DNA from: Eubacteriales bacterium
Lineage (GTDB): Bacteria; Bacillota; Clostridia; Peptostreptococcales; Acidaminobacteraceae
Reading direction: 5' to 3'
Assembly: GCA_030625285.1 (NCBI GenBank)
Contig: DAOURC010000026.1
Location: 1 to 8,040, forward strand
Length of the DNA: 8,040 nucleotides
The position numbers and the translations under genes were made by a program. Under the pieces are notes generated by a model. It searched no databases, was not told where the DNA came from, and saw nothing but the letters and a program-made list of their open reading frames with translations. Shown in pieces: positions 1 through 6,647 of this stretch (position 1 is its first letter; each line of letters begins with the position of its first letter).

Positions 1-42
1 GAACAAAATGCAGCTAAAAAAGCACTAGAAGAGGTGCAATAA
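1..42 (+). CDS. rnc: C-terminal end of ribonuclease III (partial, 5' part outside window)
   Basis: Only the last 13 codons and the TAA stop at 40-42 are present; they read EQNAAKKALEEVQ. This resembles the final helix of a double-stranded RNA-binding domain (the AAKKALE pattern), which forms the C-terminus of RNase III. RNase III cuts double-stranded RNA in rRNA precursors and some mRNAs. The assignment also rests on gene order: in clostridia rnc commonly sits just upstream of smc. The gene ends one base before the next start codon, and the GAGGTG in its last codons (31-36) probably serves as the ribosome binding site of the next gene, so the two are likely translationally coupled. The catalytic domain cannot be seen, so the call is an inference from a short tail and context. 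Confidence 0.75.
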   Translation, partial: EQNAAKKALEEVQ

Positions 43-43
43 T

Positions 44-1093
44 ATGGCAAAAGATCACTATATCATTCCAATTTTTATACCCCATAAAGGATGTCCTTTT
101 GATTGTGTATTTTGCAATCAAAAAACCATAACCGGCATAAAAAATGATTTGGACAGAACCCAGATCGTTGAAATAATCGAAACTAATTTATCTAGTATAG
201 ACAGAGAAAATACATATATTGAGATTGCATTTTTTGGTGGAAGTTTTACGGCGATACCTTTAACTCAACAAATCGATTATTTGGAAATCGCAAATAAATA
301 TATAAAAGACGGACGAATTGATGGAATTCGCATATCTACGCGCCCAGATTATATCGATGAAAAGATTTTAACGATTCTGAAAAAATATGGTGTGACCACT
401 ATAGAATTAGGAGTTCAATCTTTGGATAAAAATGTTCTGATAAAATCAAAAAGAGGGCATACCATTGGAGATGTTATTTGTGCTTCAAATTTGATAAAAT
501 ATTACAAATTCAGATTAGGATTGCAAATGATGATCGGGCTTCCTGGAGATAATTATAATTTGTCTTATAAAACAGCTCAGGCAATTGTTAGACTGAAACC
601 TGATTGCGTGAGAATATATCCTACTTTAGTTTTTAAAAATACTGAACTATGTGAAATGTTTATGAATAAAAAATACAAGGCGCTGAATTTAGAGGATGCA
701 ATTGAATATACGTCCGATTTGCTTCAATTATTCTATTCTCATAATATAAATGTAATAAGAGTAGGTATTCAACCAACCGATGAATTGTTGACTGGAAGTG
801 ACATTGTAGGTGGACCTTTTCATCCATCGTTTAAATACTTGGTAGAATCGCGAATGTTTAGAAATGCCCTCGAGGAAAATTTAAATAAAGTTAATAACGA
901 GGTGACAATCATTGTTAATGGAAAAGACAGAGCAAATTTGGTTGGACATAAAAGTGAAAATGTAAAATATTTTTCAGGAGCTTTTCCGTCGACGGAATTC
1001 AAAATTGTTGAAAGCGATGAAGTAGAAAGATATAATTTCAAATTAATAATAGATAATGAAAGAAACAGCTACACAATTTTTGATATGAGGTGA
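44..1093 (+). CDS. Elp3-type radical SAM protein, no acetyltransferase domain
   Basis: This 349-residue protein has the radical SAM cluster motif CxxxCxxC (Cys17, Cys21, Cys24 in GCPFDCVFCNQ), whose cysteines bind a [4Fe-4S] cluster that cleaves S-adenosylmethionine. Next come FFGGSFTAI (about 63-71), ISTRPDYI (97-104), ELGVQSLD (122-129) followed by RGHT (138-141), and IRVGIQPTDELL in the C-terminal half. These are hallmarks of the Elp3/YhcC-like radical SAM group with its small C-terminal domain. Elp3 proper modifies wobble uridines in tRNA and carries a GNAT acetyltransferase domain; this protein ends too early to have one, so its substrate is unknown. The ATG lies one base after the rnc stop, with GAGGTG at 31-36 in front. 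The smc ribosome binding site overlaps its TGA stop. The family is clear; the reaction is not, and no gene symbol is justified. Confidence 0.88.
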   Translation: MAKDHYIIPIFIPHKGCPFDCVFCNQKTITGIKNDLDRTQIVEIIETNLSSIDRENTYIEIAFFGGSFTAIPLTQQIDYLEIANKYIKDGRIDGIRISTRPDYIDEKILTILKKYGVTTIELGVQSLDKNVLIKSKRGHTIGDVICASNLIKYYKFRLGLQMMIGLPGDNYNLSYKTAQAIVRLKPDCVRIYPTLVFKNTELCEMFMNKKYKALNLEDAIEYTSDLLQLFYSHNINVIRVGIQPTDELLTGSDIVGGPFHPSFKYLVESRMFRNALEENLNKVNNEVTIIVNGKDRANLVGHKSENVKYFSGAFPSTEFKIVESDEVERYNFKLIIDNERNSYTIFDMR

Positions 1094-1100
1094 CATATTG
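1088..1100 (+). promoter_or_regulatory. Ribosome binding site and TTG start of smc
   Basis: GAGGTGA at 1087-1093 pairs with the 16S rRNA 3' end and contains the TGA stop (1091-1093) of the radical SAM gene. Four bases later TTG at 1098-1100 begins a reading frame encoding MFLTKIELKGFKSFA, which matches the N-terminus typical of bacterial SMC. No ATG or GTG gives this N-terminus, so TTG is the start. The shared stop and ribosome binding site suggest translation of smc is coupled to the upstream gene. Confidence 0.8.
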
Positions 1101-4100
1101 TTTTTAACTAAGATTGAATTAAAAGGTTTTAAATCTTTTGCCGATCGAATAGAAATTGATTTTATTGCTGGTATAACTTGTATTGTTGGACCAAATGGTT
1201 CGGGTAAAAGTAATATTACCGATGCTATCAGATGGGTTTTGGGTGAGCAAAAAGCGAGAGTGCTTAGAGGCTCTCATATGCAAGATATAATTTTTAACGG
1301 TACAAGCCATAGAAAAGCATTGAATTTTGCAGAAGTTGCTTTATTTTTCGATAATAGCACAGGTTTTTTTGATTCTGAATTTTCTCAAATTTGCGTTAGA
1401 AGAAGATTGCACCGCTCTGGAGAGAGTGAATATTTTATAAACGAGGCACCTTGTCGATTAAAAGATGTGAAAGAATTGATTATGGACACAGGAATTGGTA
1501 CTGACGGGTATTCAATTATCGGACAGGGAAATATCGATAATATTTTAAGTGACAATAAATTTGATAGAAGACTAATTTTCGAAGAAGCGGCTGGAATTGT
1601 AAAGTTCAATACAAAGAAAAACGAATCTGAGAAAAGGCTTTTAAAAGTTGATGATAATATCAGTAGAATCAACGATATTATAAGCGAGGTCAGTTCGAGG
1701 ATTGAACCGCTTAAGGAAGAAAGTGAAAAAGCGAGAGAGTTTTTGGAAATCGAAAAAAAAGTAAAAGAGAGCGAAATAAAATATCTGATAGACGAGTATG
1801 ATGGTTACAAAAATAAAATCAATGAGAGTGCTAATGAAAAGGTTGTTAAAGAACAGCTTTTAAATCGATTGATTGATGAAAAAAGCGTAATTCTTGATAA
1901 ACAACAAGTTTCTCAAGAATTATTGAAGACTAAAAAATATGATATTGAAAAGCTCGATAAACAATATCAAATATTAGTTAGAGATAAAGACGATGTATTA
2001 ATAGATGTCAAAGTAAGGGAAGAAAAAACATCTAACAAGAAAAACGAAATCGGCAAATTGGAAGCAAATATAAAAATTGAATCGGATAATCTCGGTCTGA
2101 TTGAAGAAAATATTGTAGTTAAGGAAAACGAGAAATCAAAGCTTGAAATTGAAAGAGATAATACTGAAACAAGTATTCTTGAATTAGAAGAAAGTTATGA
2201 AGAAAAACTAGAGGAATATAAGTTGATAAATTCTGATAAAGATGAATTGTTCACTCAACTTGTGAATAAACGTTCAAAGCTTGAAATATTAAAAGCTGAA
2301 CAAAAGACTAGTTTAGAGTATATCGATAAGTTGAAAATCCGCAGCAAAGAATTGGTGATAAATAGAGATCAAGCATATGAAAAAATTGAAAACAGTACAA
2401 ATTCTTTGAAAGAAAACAATTTGGAAATCAATGAGATCGATAACCAGATTGAAAAAAATGAAACCATATTGAAAATTAAAGAGATTGAAAAAGATAGACT
2501 AGATGATGAAATTTATGAAAACAAAACAAAGACAGAAGAAATCAATAGATTGAAATATAGGGCAGAATCAGAAATAGAGCTATACGAAAATATGGAGAAA
2601 AATTACGAAGGTATTAATTCGAGTGTGAAAAGAATACTTCAGTATATTGAAAGACAAAATCTAAACAATAAAATAATTGGAATTGTTGCAGATCTTGTTA
2701 AAATCCCCACGGGATATGAAGAAGCTTTATCCGTAGCATTAGGTAGAAGTGCAACTCAGATTGTGACGGAAACTGAAATCCAGGCAAAAGAACTTATAAA
2801 TTCGTTGAAAAAAGATAGAGTGGGAAGAGCGACCTTCTTGCCCCTTAGTTTTATGAAATCCTATAAAAAGAATTCTAATGTATCCGGAGAAGGTTTTTTA
2901 GGGTTTGCTAAAGAGATTATAAGCTTCGATAATAAATATGATTCTTTAATGAATTATTTGCTTGGCAAAACACTGATTGTCGATAATATCGAGAATGGAA
3001 TAAAATTATCTAAAAATCTAAGTGGATATTATAAGATCGTCACTTTGGATGGAGATATTATCATTACAAACGGGCCGATAACTGGCGGTAGCAAAGGTAA
3101 TCAAAAGAATAATATATTTAAAAGAAAACAAGAATTCGAGTCCCTTAAGACAAGAATAAAAGAATATAAAAATCAGTTGATTGAAATTGCTGAACTAATC
3201 GATGCGAAAGAGAAAAAAATTCTATCGATTGATTCTGAAATCGACAAACTAAAAGAAGGATTGATTAACAATCGTTCTAAAAAAACAATAATTACAACTG
3301 ATAATCAGGTGTTGATCAACAAATTAGAAAATGATAATAAAGATTACGAGCGTTATTTAAAAGAGATTAAAAACGATGAAGAGGAAATTGAAACAGAAAT
3401 CAATGATAGATCATATTTACATGAGGCTATTGAACAATTGATTGTCGATATCGATAAATTCGATAAAATTATAACCGATGCAACAAATTCCGGTATTAAT
3501 GAATCTCAACTAAAAGCAATGGAAGAAAGTAATACACAGCTAAAAATAAATTACGCGAAAATCAATGAAAACATTAAAAATATTTCTTTTATAATTTATC
3601 AAGAACATGAAAAAGTTCGTCAAATAAGTATGAAGTTAGAACATTTGAATAATGTGCTCGAAAGTGAAAAAGATCAATTGATCGATGATATAGAGCTACT
3701 TGATCACAAGAGAAATCAATTAAGCGATTTACAGGAAACGACAAATAGTTTGGATTCTAAAAGAAATGGCATCAAGGTAAATATCGATGAAATAGAATAC
3801 GATATAAATAAATCAGTTGAAAAACTCAATGAAGTTGAAAATTCAACTAATGAAACCAGAGAATTCATTCATGAAATTGAAGTAGTGATGGCGAAATTGG
3901 AAGTTAAAATCAGTAATATTTCGAATGGATTGTGGGAAAACAAGGAACTCTCCATTATAGAAGCGAAAATGATTATTGAAAATGTAGATGAATTTATTTC
4001 TAAAAGTGAATTGAAAAGATTGAAAAAAAGGATGAAAGAAATTGAGCATGTAAATTTGGAATCCATTCAAGAATACGATGCTGTTAAAGAGAGATATGAA

Positions 4101-4664
4101 TTTCTTTCTACTCAACTTGAAGATTTGGTGGTTTCCAAAACTGAACTGGTAAAATTCATTAGGCAAATGGAGAGAAAAATAGTAAAGAGTTTTAAAGATA
4201 CTTTCAATGAGATAAATGAATCTTTCAAAATAGTGTTTTCAGAATTGTTCGATGGTGGTAATGGCGAAATTGTTATGGCGAATCCAGATGATGTTTTAGA
4301 AACCGATATAAATATCATGGCTTCTCCACCAGGAAAAAAAATGCAGAATATCAATCTGCTTTCCGGAGGAGAAAAAGCTTTAACTGCAATCGCATTATTA
4401 TTTTCGGTATTAAAGGCGAAGCCTACACCATTTTGTATATTAGATGAAATAGAAGCTGCTTTAGATGATTCTAATGTTTATAAATTCGGTCACTTTCTTA
4501 GAAAGTTTTCAACAGAAAGTCAATTTATATTAATTACTCACCGTAAAGGTACTATGGAATACGCAGATGCCTTATATGGAGTTTCAATGCAAGAATATGG
4601 TATATCCAAAGTTATATCATTAAAATTGTCAGATCATGAATTTCAGGAGGAATTAGATGATTAA
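1098..4664 (+). CDS. smc: Chromosome partition protein SMC (condensin ATPase)
   Basis: SMC dimers with ScpA and ScpB form the bacterial condensin that loads on DNA, extrudes loops and helps separate sister chromosomes. The 1188-residue length is almost that of Bacillus subtilis SMC. The N-terminal head has Walker A GPNGSGKS (31-38), the arginine-finger region around Arg57 (VLRG) and a Q-loop glutamine near 143. A Glu/Lys-rich coiled coil runs from about 170 to 500. The hinge spans about 505-670, and a second coiled coil about 680-1010. The C-terminal head has the ABC signature LSGGEK (1088-1093), Walker B ending in Asp1116-Glu1117 (ILDEIEAALDD), and the ITHRKGTMEYAD switch region. The frame is unbroken from a TTG start, and its last 8 bases overlap ftsY. 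One oddity is the hinge glycine motif, which reads NGPITGG (658-664) where the usual form is PGGxxTGG. Confidence 0.98.
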   Translation: MFLTKIELKGFKSFADRIEIDFIAGITCIVGPNGSGKSNITDAIRWVLGEQKARVLRGSHMQDIIFNGTSHRKALNFAEVALFFDNSTGFFDSEFSQICVRRRLHRSGESEYFINEAPCRLKDVKELIMDTGIGTDGYSIIGQGNIDNILSDNKFDRRLIFEEAAGIVKFNTKKNESEKRLLKVDDNISRINDIISEVSSRIEPLKEESEKAREFLEIEKKVKESEIKYLIDEYDGYKNKINESANEKVVKEQLLNRLIDEKSVILDKQQVSQELLKTKKYDIEKLDKQYQILVRDKDDVLIDVKVREEKTSNKKNEIGKLEANIKIESDNLGLIEENIVVKENEKSKLEIERDNTETSILELEESYEEKLEEYKLINSDKDELFTQLVNKRSKLEILKAEQKTSLEYIDKLKIRSKELVINRDQAYEKIENSTNSLKENNLEINEIDNQIEKNETILKIKEIEKDRLDDEIYENKTKTEEINRLKYRAESEIELYENMEKNYEGINSSVKRILQYIERQNLNNKIIGIVADLVKIPTGYEEALSVALGRSATQIVTETEIQAKELINSLKKDRVGRATFLPLSFMKSYKKNSNVSGEGFLGFAKEIISFDNKYDSLMNYLLGKTLIVDNIENGIKLSKNLSGYYKIVTLDGDIIITNGPITGGSKGNQKNNIFKRKQEFESLKTRIKEYKNQLIEIAELIDAKEKKILSIDSEIDKLKEGLINNRSKKTIITTDNQVLINKLENDNKDYERYLKEIKNDEEEIETEINDRSYLHEAIEQLIVDIDKFDKIITDATNSGINESQLKAMEESNTQLKINYAKINENIKNISFIIYQEHEKVRQISMKLEHLNNVLESEKDQLIDDIELLDHKRNQLSDLQETTNSLDSKRNGIKVNIDEIEYDINKSVEKLNEVENSTNETREFIHEIEVVMAKLEVKISNISNGLWENKELSIIEAKMIIENVDEFISKSELKRLKKRMKEIEHVNLESIQEYDAVKERYEFLSTQLEDLVVSKTELVKFIRQMERKIVKSFKDTFNEINESFKIVFSELFDGGNGEIVMANPDDVLETDINIMASPPGKKMQNINLLSGGEKALTAIALLFSVLKAKPTPFCILDEIEAALDDSNVYKFGHFLRKFSTESQFILITHRKGTMEYADALYGVSMQEYGISKVISLKLSDHEFQEELDD
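4645..4650 (+). promoter_or_regulatory. Ribosome binding site of ftsY inside smc
   Basis: A perfect AGGAGG lies within the last smc codons, six bases before the ATG at 4657. It supports that start and, with the 8-base overlap of smc and ftsY, indicates coupled translation. Confidence 0.85.
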
Positions 4665-5574
4665 AAGTTTATTCACAAAATTGACTGATGGGTTAAATAA
4701 AACCAAGCATAATTTTACTGAGCGCATCGATCAATTAATAAATAATTACGGTACTATAGATGAAGATTTGTTGGAGGAGATAGAAGAAATACTTATCACC
4801 GCCGATGTCGGCATGGATACAACTATGAAGATCATAGATGAATTAAGAGAAGAGCTTAAAGAAAGAAAAGTTTTAGAAAGCACGGGAATAAAAGAAGTTT
4901 TGAAGGATGTATTAATCAATCATATCGGATTGGCGGATGAAAGCAGGGTGGACTATCAAACTTCACCTCAGATTATATTGGTCATAGGCGTTAACGGTGT
5001 TGGGAAAACGACGAGTATCGGTAAAATCGCCAATAAATTCAAAAGAAACGGGAAATCTGTATTATTGGTTGCTGGAGACACGTTTAGAGCTGCTGCCATT
5101 GATCAATTGAAGGTATGGGGCAATCGCGTTGAAATCGATGTGATTTCACAACAAGAAGGATCTGATCCGGCATCTGTGATATACGATGGAATACAAGCGG
5201 CTAAATCCAGAAAAACCGATGTCTTGATTTGCGATACAGCAGGAAGACTTCATAATAAGAAGAATTTAATCATGGAGCTTCATAAAATTTTTAAAATAGT
5301 TGAAAGAGAGTATTCTGAAGCTAAGAGAGAAGTGTTTTTAGTTTTAGATGCTACAACCGGGCAAAATGCAATTAATCAGGCAAAGAATTTCAAAGAAGTT
5401 GCGGATATTACTGGAATTGTGTTGACTAAGCTAGATGGAACCGCTAAGGGTGGAGCGATTCTGGCAATCAAGGATGAAGTTGATATTCCTGTCAAATTGG
5501 TTGGTTTAGGCGAATCCGTAGATGATTTAGAAGATTTTGACGGAGAAACGTTTGTAAATGCTCTATTAAGTTAG
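4657..5574 (+). CDS. ftsY: Signal recognition particle receptor FtsY (SRP GTPase)
   Basis: FtsY sits at the inner face of the cytoplasmic membrane and receives ribosome-nascent chain complexes carried by SRP (Ffh plus 4.5S RNA), handing them to SecYEG as both GTPases hydrolyse GTP. The 305-residue protein has an N-terminal helical bundle (about 1-95) followed by the G domain with GVNGVGKTT (G1, 111-119), DTFRAAA (G2, 141-147), DTAGR (G3, 193-197) and TKLDG (G4, 257-261). GLGESVDDLEDF near the C-terminus is the usual FtsY/Ffh closing motif. It is essentially an NG-domain protein: the long acidic A domain of enterobacterial FtsY is absent, and the Lys-rich amphipathic start (IKSLFTKLTDGLNKTK) probably serves for membrane contact. 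The gene overlaps smc by 8 bases and its TAG stop lies in a terminator hairpin, so it is probably the last gene of the rnc–smc–ftsY operon. Confidence 0.98.
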   Translation: MIKSLFTKLTDGLNKTKHNFTERIDQLINNYGTIDEDLLEEIEEILITADVGMDTTMKIIDELREELKERKVLESTGIKEVLKDVLINHIGLADESRVDYQTSPQIILVIGVNGVGKTTSIGKIANKFKRNGKSVLLVAGDTFRAAAIDQLKVWGNRVEIDVISQQEGSDPASVIYDGIQAAKSRKTDVLICDTAGRLHNKKNLIMELHKIFKIVEREYSEAKREVFLVLDATTGQNAINQAKNFKEVADITGIVLTKLDGTAKGGAILAIKDEVDIPVKLVGLGESVDDLEDFDGETFVNALLS

Positions 5575-5584
5575 AGCATTTTTT
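5556..5584 (+). terminator. Intrinsic terminator overlapping the ftsY stop codon
   Basis: AAATGCTCTA (5556-5565) and TAGAGCATTT (5572-5581) are perfect reverse complements around a 6-base loop (TTAAGT). The 3' side runs into six T residues (5579-5584). This is a classic Rho-independent terminator on the + strand. The 5' arm encodes the last ftsY codons, and the TAG stop (5572-5574) is the first triplet of the 3' arm. It should end the upstream operon; the stem is short and AT-rich, so some readthrough is possible. Confidence 0.85.
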
Positions 5585-5592
5585 GATGTTCA

Positions 5593-5598
5593 TATAAT
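5593..5598 (+). promoter_or_regulatory. Possible -10 element for the interrupted membrane-protein gene
   Basis: TATAAT, an exact sigma-A -10 match, lies 9 bases after the T-run of the ftsY terminator and 31 bases before the ATG at 5630. The position is right for a promoter, but no good -35 box is found 16-18 bases upstream (that stretch is the terminator stem) and there is no TGn extension. It is weak evidence, since TATAAT is common in AT-rich DNA. Confidence 0.3.
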
Positions 5599-5619
5599 TA
5601 TGTAGGAGTATAAGCAATT

Positions 5620-5632
5620 GGAGGTAAAAATG
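5620..5632 (+). promoter_or_regulatory. Ribosome binding site and ATG that set the start of the interrupted gene
   Basis: GGAGG (5620-5624) stands five bases before ATG at 5630, ideal spacing. A TTG at 5618 in the same frame would add four residues (MEVK) and has only TAGGAG at 5603-5608 behind it; choosing it would also make the better GGAGG part of the coding region. The ATG is therefore preferred. Confidence 0.75.
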
Positions 5633-5872
5633 AATCGAAGAAAACTGATATTGATTTTTATTATTGGTGTAATTGCTTTTGTTATATTAGGGATTAAATA
5701 TTGGTCTATACCAATCAACAATGTGTATAGTTGTCAGTCTTTTATTTATGATGATAAAAACTCTGAACAGATTGAAGTGAATATTGAAGGTCGATATATG
5801 AAAAGCCTTTTTCGGAAGGATTATATGACTATCAATATAAAAACAGGCGATATTGAATATCCTTCAATATAA
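5630..5872 (+). CDS. Residual 80-residue N-terminal product of the interrupted gene
   Basis: If the TAA at 5870 is real, this is what would be translated: an 80-residue protein with a basic N-terminus, one membrane segment (about residues 6-23) and a short outer part with one cysteine (Cys34, in YSCQSF) after the membrane segment. The ribosome binding site at 5620-5624 is strong, so translation is plausible if a transcript exists. No known function can be assigned, and the fragment would lack the last 106 residues of the intact frame. Confidence 0.45.
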   Translation: MNRRKLILIFIIGVIAFVILGIKYWSIPINNVYSCQSFIYDDKNSEQIEVNIEGRYMKSLFRKDYMTINIKTGDIEYPSI

Positions 5873-6193
5873 CACATAGTATTTCCTTTTAAATACAGGG
5901 GCATTATTACGAGCAGTATAAGTCATAAAGACTATCTGTTTCCTCGTTCTAACACTATTGGCGGGTATGTTGAAAAAACGCACTTAAAAAACGGGAAGAT
6001 GATCATATTGGAATATGCGCACTTTGTTAAGGGGAAAGAAACTTATCCTCATGAAATTGCAGGTAGTATTATTTTTTCAAAAGATATGTCACAGATAGTG
6101 TTTTTTCCTTCTTATCCAGACACTATAATCGCATCAGGAAGAAATCGAAGCGAAGCAGAAGAAACATGGCATCATTTAGTGGAAAGAGATTAA
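5630..6193 (+). pseudogene. Small membrane-anchored protein of unknown function, interrupted by an in-frame stop
   Basis: A reading frame of 187 codon positions runs from the ATG at 5630 to tandem TAA TAA stops at 6191-6196, broken only by TAA at 5870-5872 (codon 81). The 42 codons between that stop and the first later ATG (5999) contain no stop and stay in the same frame, so the two halves read as one gene with a nonsense mutation. The N-terminus (NRRK, then about 18 hydrophobic residues from about 6 to 23) looks like an uncleaved signal anchor, leaving the rest outside the membrane. The extracytoplasmic part contains VNIEGRYMKSLFRKDYMTINI before the stop and SKDMSQIVFFPSYPDTII near the end. 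I do not recognise a characterised family. The downstream ATG at 5999 has no properly spaced ribosome binding site. A sequencing error at one base is the main alternative to a true pseudogene. Confidence 0.72.
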
Positions 6194-6204
6194 TAAGAAT
6201 GATG

Positions 6205-6225
6205 TAAAAAAAGTTGATTTTTTTA
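6205..6225 (+). promoter_or_regulatory. A7/T7 tracts directly upstream of the ylxM -35 box (possible UP element)
   Basis: Seven A residues (6206-6212), a 5-base spacer GTTGA and seven T residues (6218-6224) abut the -35 hexamer at 6226. Phased A/T tracts here resemble UP elements bound by the RNA polymerase alpha C-terminal domain. The same bases could form an 8-bp A-T-only hairpin, but with no G-C pairs it would be too weak for a convincing terminator. Confidence 0.4.
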
Positions 6226-6254
6226 TTGACAAGTCCAGAGAATTCATTTATCAT
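6226..6254 (+). promoter_or_regulatory. Sigma-A promoter of ylxM-ffh
   Basis: A perfect -35 box TTGACA (6226-6231) and a -10 box TATCAT (6249-6254, five of six matches to TATAAT) are separated by 17 bases. Transcription would start near 6260-6262, giving a leader of about 30 bases before the ylxM ATG. This is the best promoter in the window and makes ylxM-ffh a transcription unit separate from smc-ftsY. Confidence 0.85.
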
Positions 6255-6258
6255 ATGT

Positions 6259-6282
6259 CTGTAAAGCAAAATACCTTTACAG
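6259..6282 (+). promoter_or_regulatory. 8-8-8 inverted repeat at the ylxM transcript start
   Basis: CTGTAAAG (6259-6266) and CTTTACAG (6275-6282) are perfect reverse complements around CAAAATAC. The repeat begins at the predicted transcription start and ends at the edge of the ylxM ribosome binding site (GGTGA, 6283-6287). As RNA it would form a 5'-terminal hairpin that could protect the mRNA or limit ribosome access. As DNA it has the position and symmetry of a repressor operator. The sequence alone does not decide between these. Confidence 0.6.
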
Positions 6283-6291
6283 GGTGATGAA

Positions 6292-6645
6292 ATGATAGAA
6301 AAGAAAATGGAAATAGGTAATCTATATGACTTTTATGGACAATTATTGACTGACAACCAAAAACAAATGATCGAGCTTTATATTTATGAAGATTTATCGT
6401 TGGGTGAAATCGGCGAAAATTTGAATATTAGCAGACAAGCGATATATGATTCAATCAAAAGAAGTCAAAAAACTTTGCAAAATTATGAAGAAAAACTGAA
6501 GTTGATATATAAATTTGAAATACATAAAAAAGAGTTGAAAGAAATCGGCAACGATATCAAAGAAATTCAGGATAGTGTGAATGATAAAAGACTGAATGGG
6601 ATATTTGTTGATATAATCAACAGAATGAATAGATTGATGGATTAG
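6292..6645 (+). CDS. ylxM: YlxM-family helix-turn-helix protein (SRP-associated)
   Basis: The 117-residue protein belongs to the YlxM/UPF0122 family, a sigma-factor region-4-like helix-turn-helix protein almost always encoded directly before ffh in Bacillota. The family pattern is clear: LYDFYGQLLTDNQKQMIELY (11-30), then LSLGEIGENLNISRQAIYDS (35-54) forming the HTH, then IKRSQKTLQNYEEKLKL. In streptococci YlxM is reported to bind SRP components and modulate Ffh/FtsY GTPase activity; whether it also binds DNA is less clear. The C-terminal tail (about 75-117) is helical, charged and variable in the family. The ATG at 6292 follows GGTGA (6283-6287); a second ATG at 6307 is possible but has no comparable site. 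The gene is first in its own unit, with its stop 14 bases before ffh. Confidence 0.93.
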   Translation: MIEKKMEIGNLYDFYGQLLTDNQKQMIELYIYEDLSLGEIGENLNISRQAIYDSIKRSQKTLQNYEEKLKLIYKFEIHKKELKEIGNDIKEIQDSVNDKRLNGIFVDIINRMNRLMD

Positions 6646-6647
6646 AT

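Noticed and set aside
1600..4050. Repetitive-looking Glu/Lys/Ile/Asn-rich stretches as DNA repeats
   Set aside because: They are the heptad coiled-coil arms of SMC; no true direct DNA repeat unit was seen.
3843..4166. Phe/Ile-rich minus-strand open frames opposite the smc coiled coil and C-terminal head
   Set aside because: They mirror GAA/AAA-rich codons of smc; the Phe/Leu/Ser-rich translations are typical reverse-strand shadows and match no recognisable family.
5870..5872. TAA read through or recoded as an amino acid
   Set aside because: TAA is used as a normal stop by rnc and ffh here, and no structure or slippery sequence is evident at this codon. A nonsense mutation or sequencing error is simpler.
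5999..6193. A separate 64-residue gene starting at the ATG at 5999
   Set aside because: It is in the same frame as the gene that begins at 5630, the frame is open upstream back to 5873, and the only purine-rich stretch in front (GGGAAG) is too close to the ATG to be a good ribosome binding site. It reads better as the 3' part of an interrupted gene.
6205..6225. A7/T7 hairpin as an intrinsic terminator after the interrupted gene
   Set aside because: The stem would contain only A-T pairs and would be too weak. The position directly before the -35 box fits an UP-like element better.
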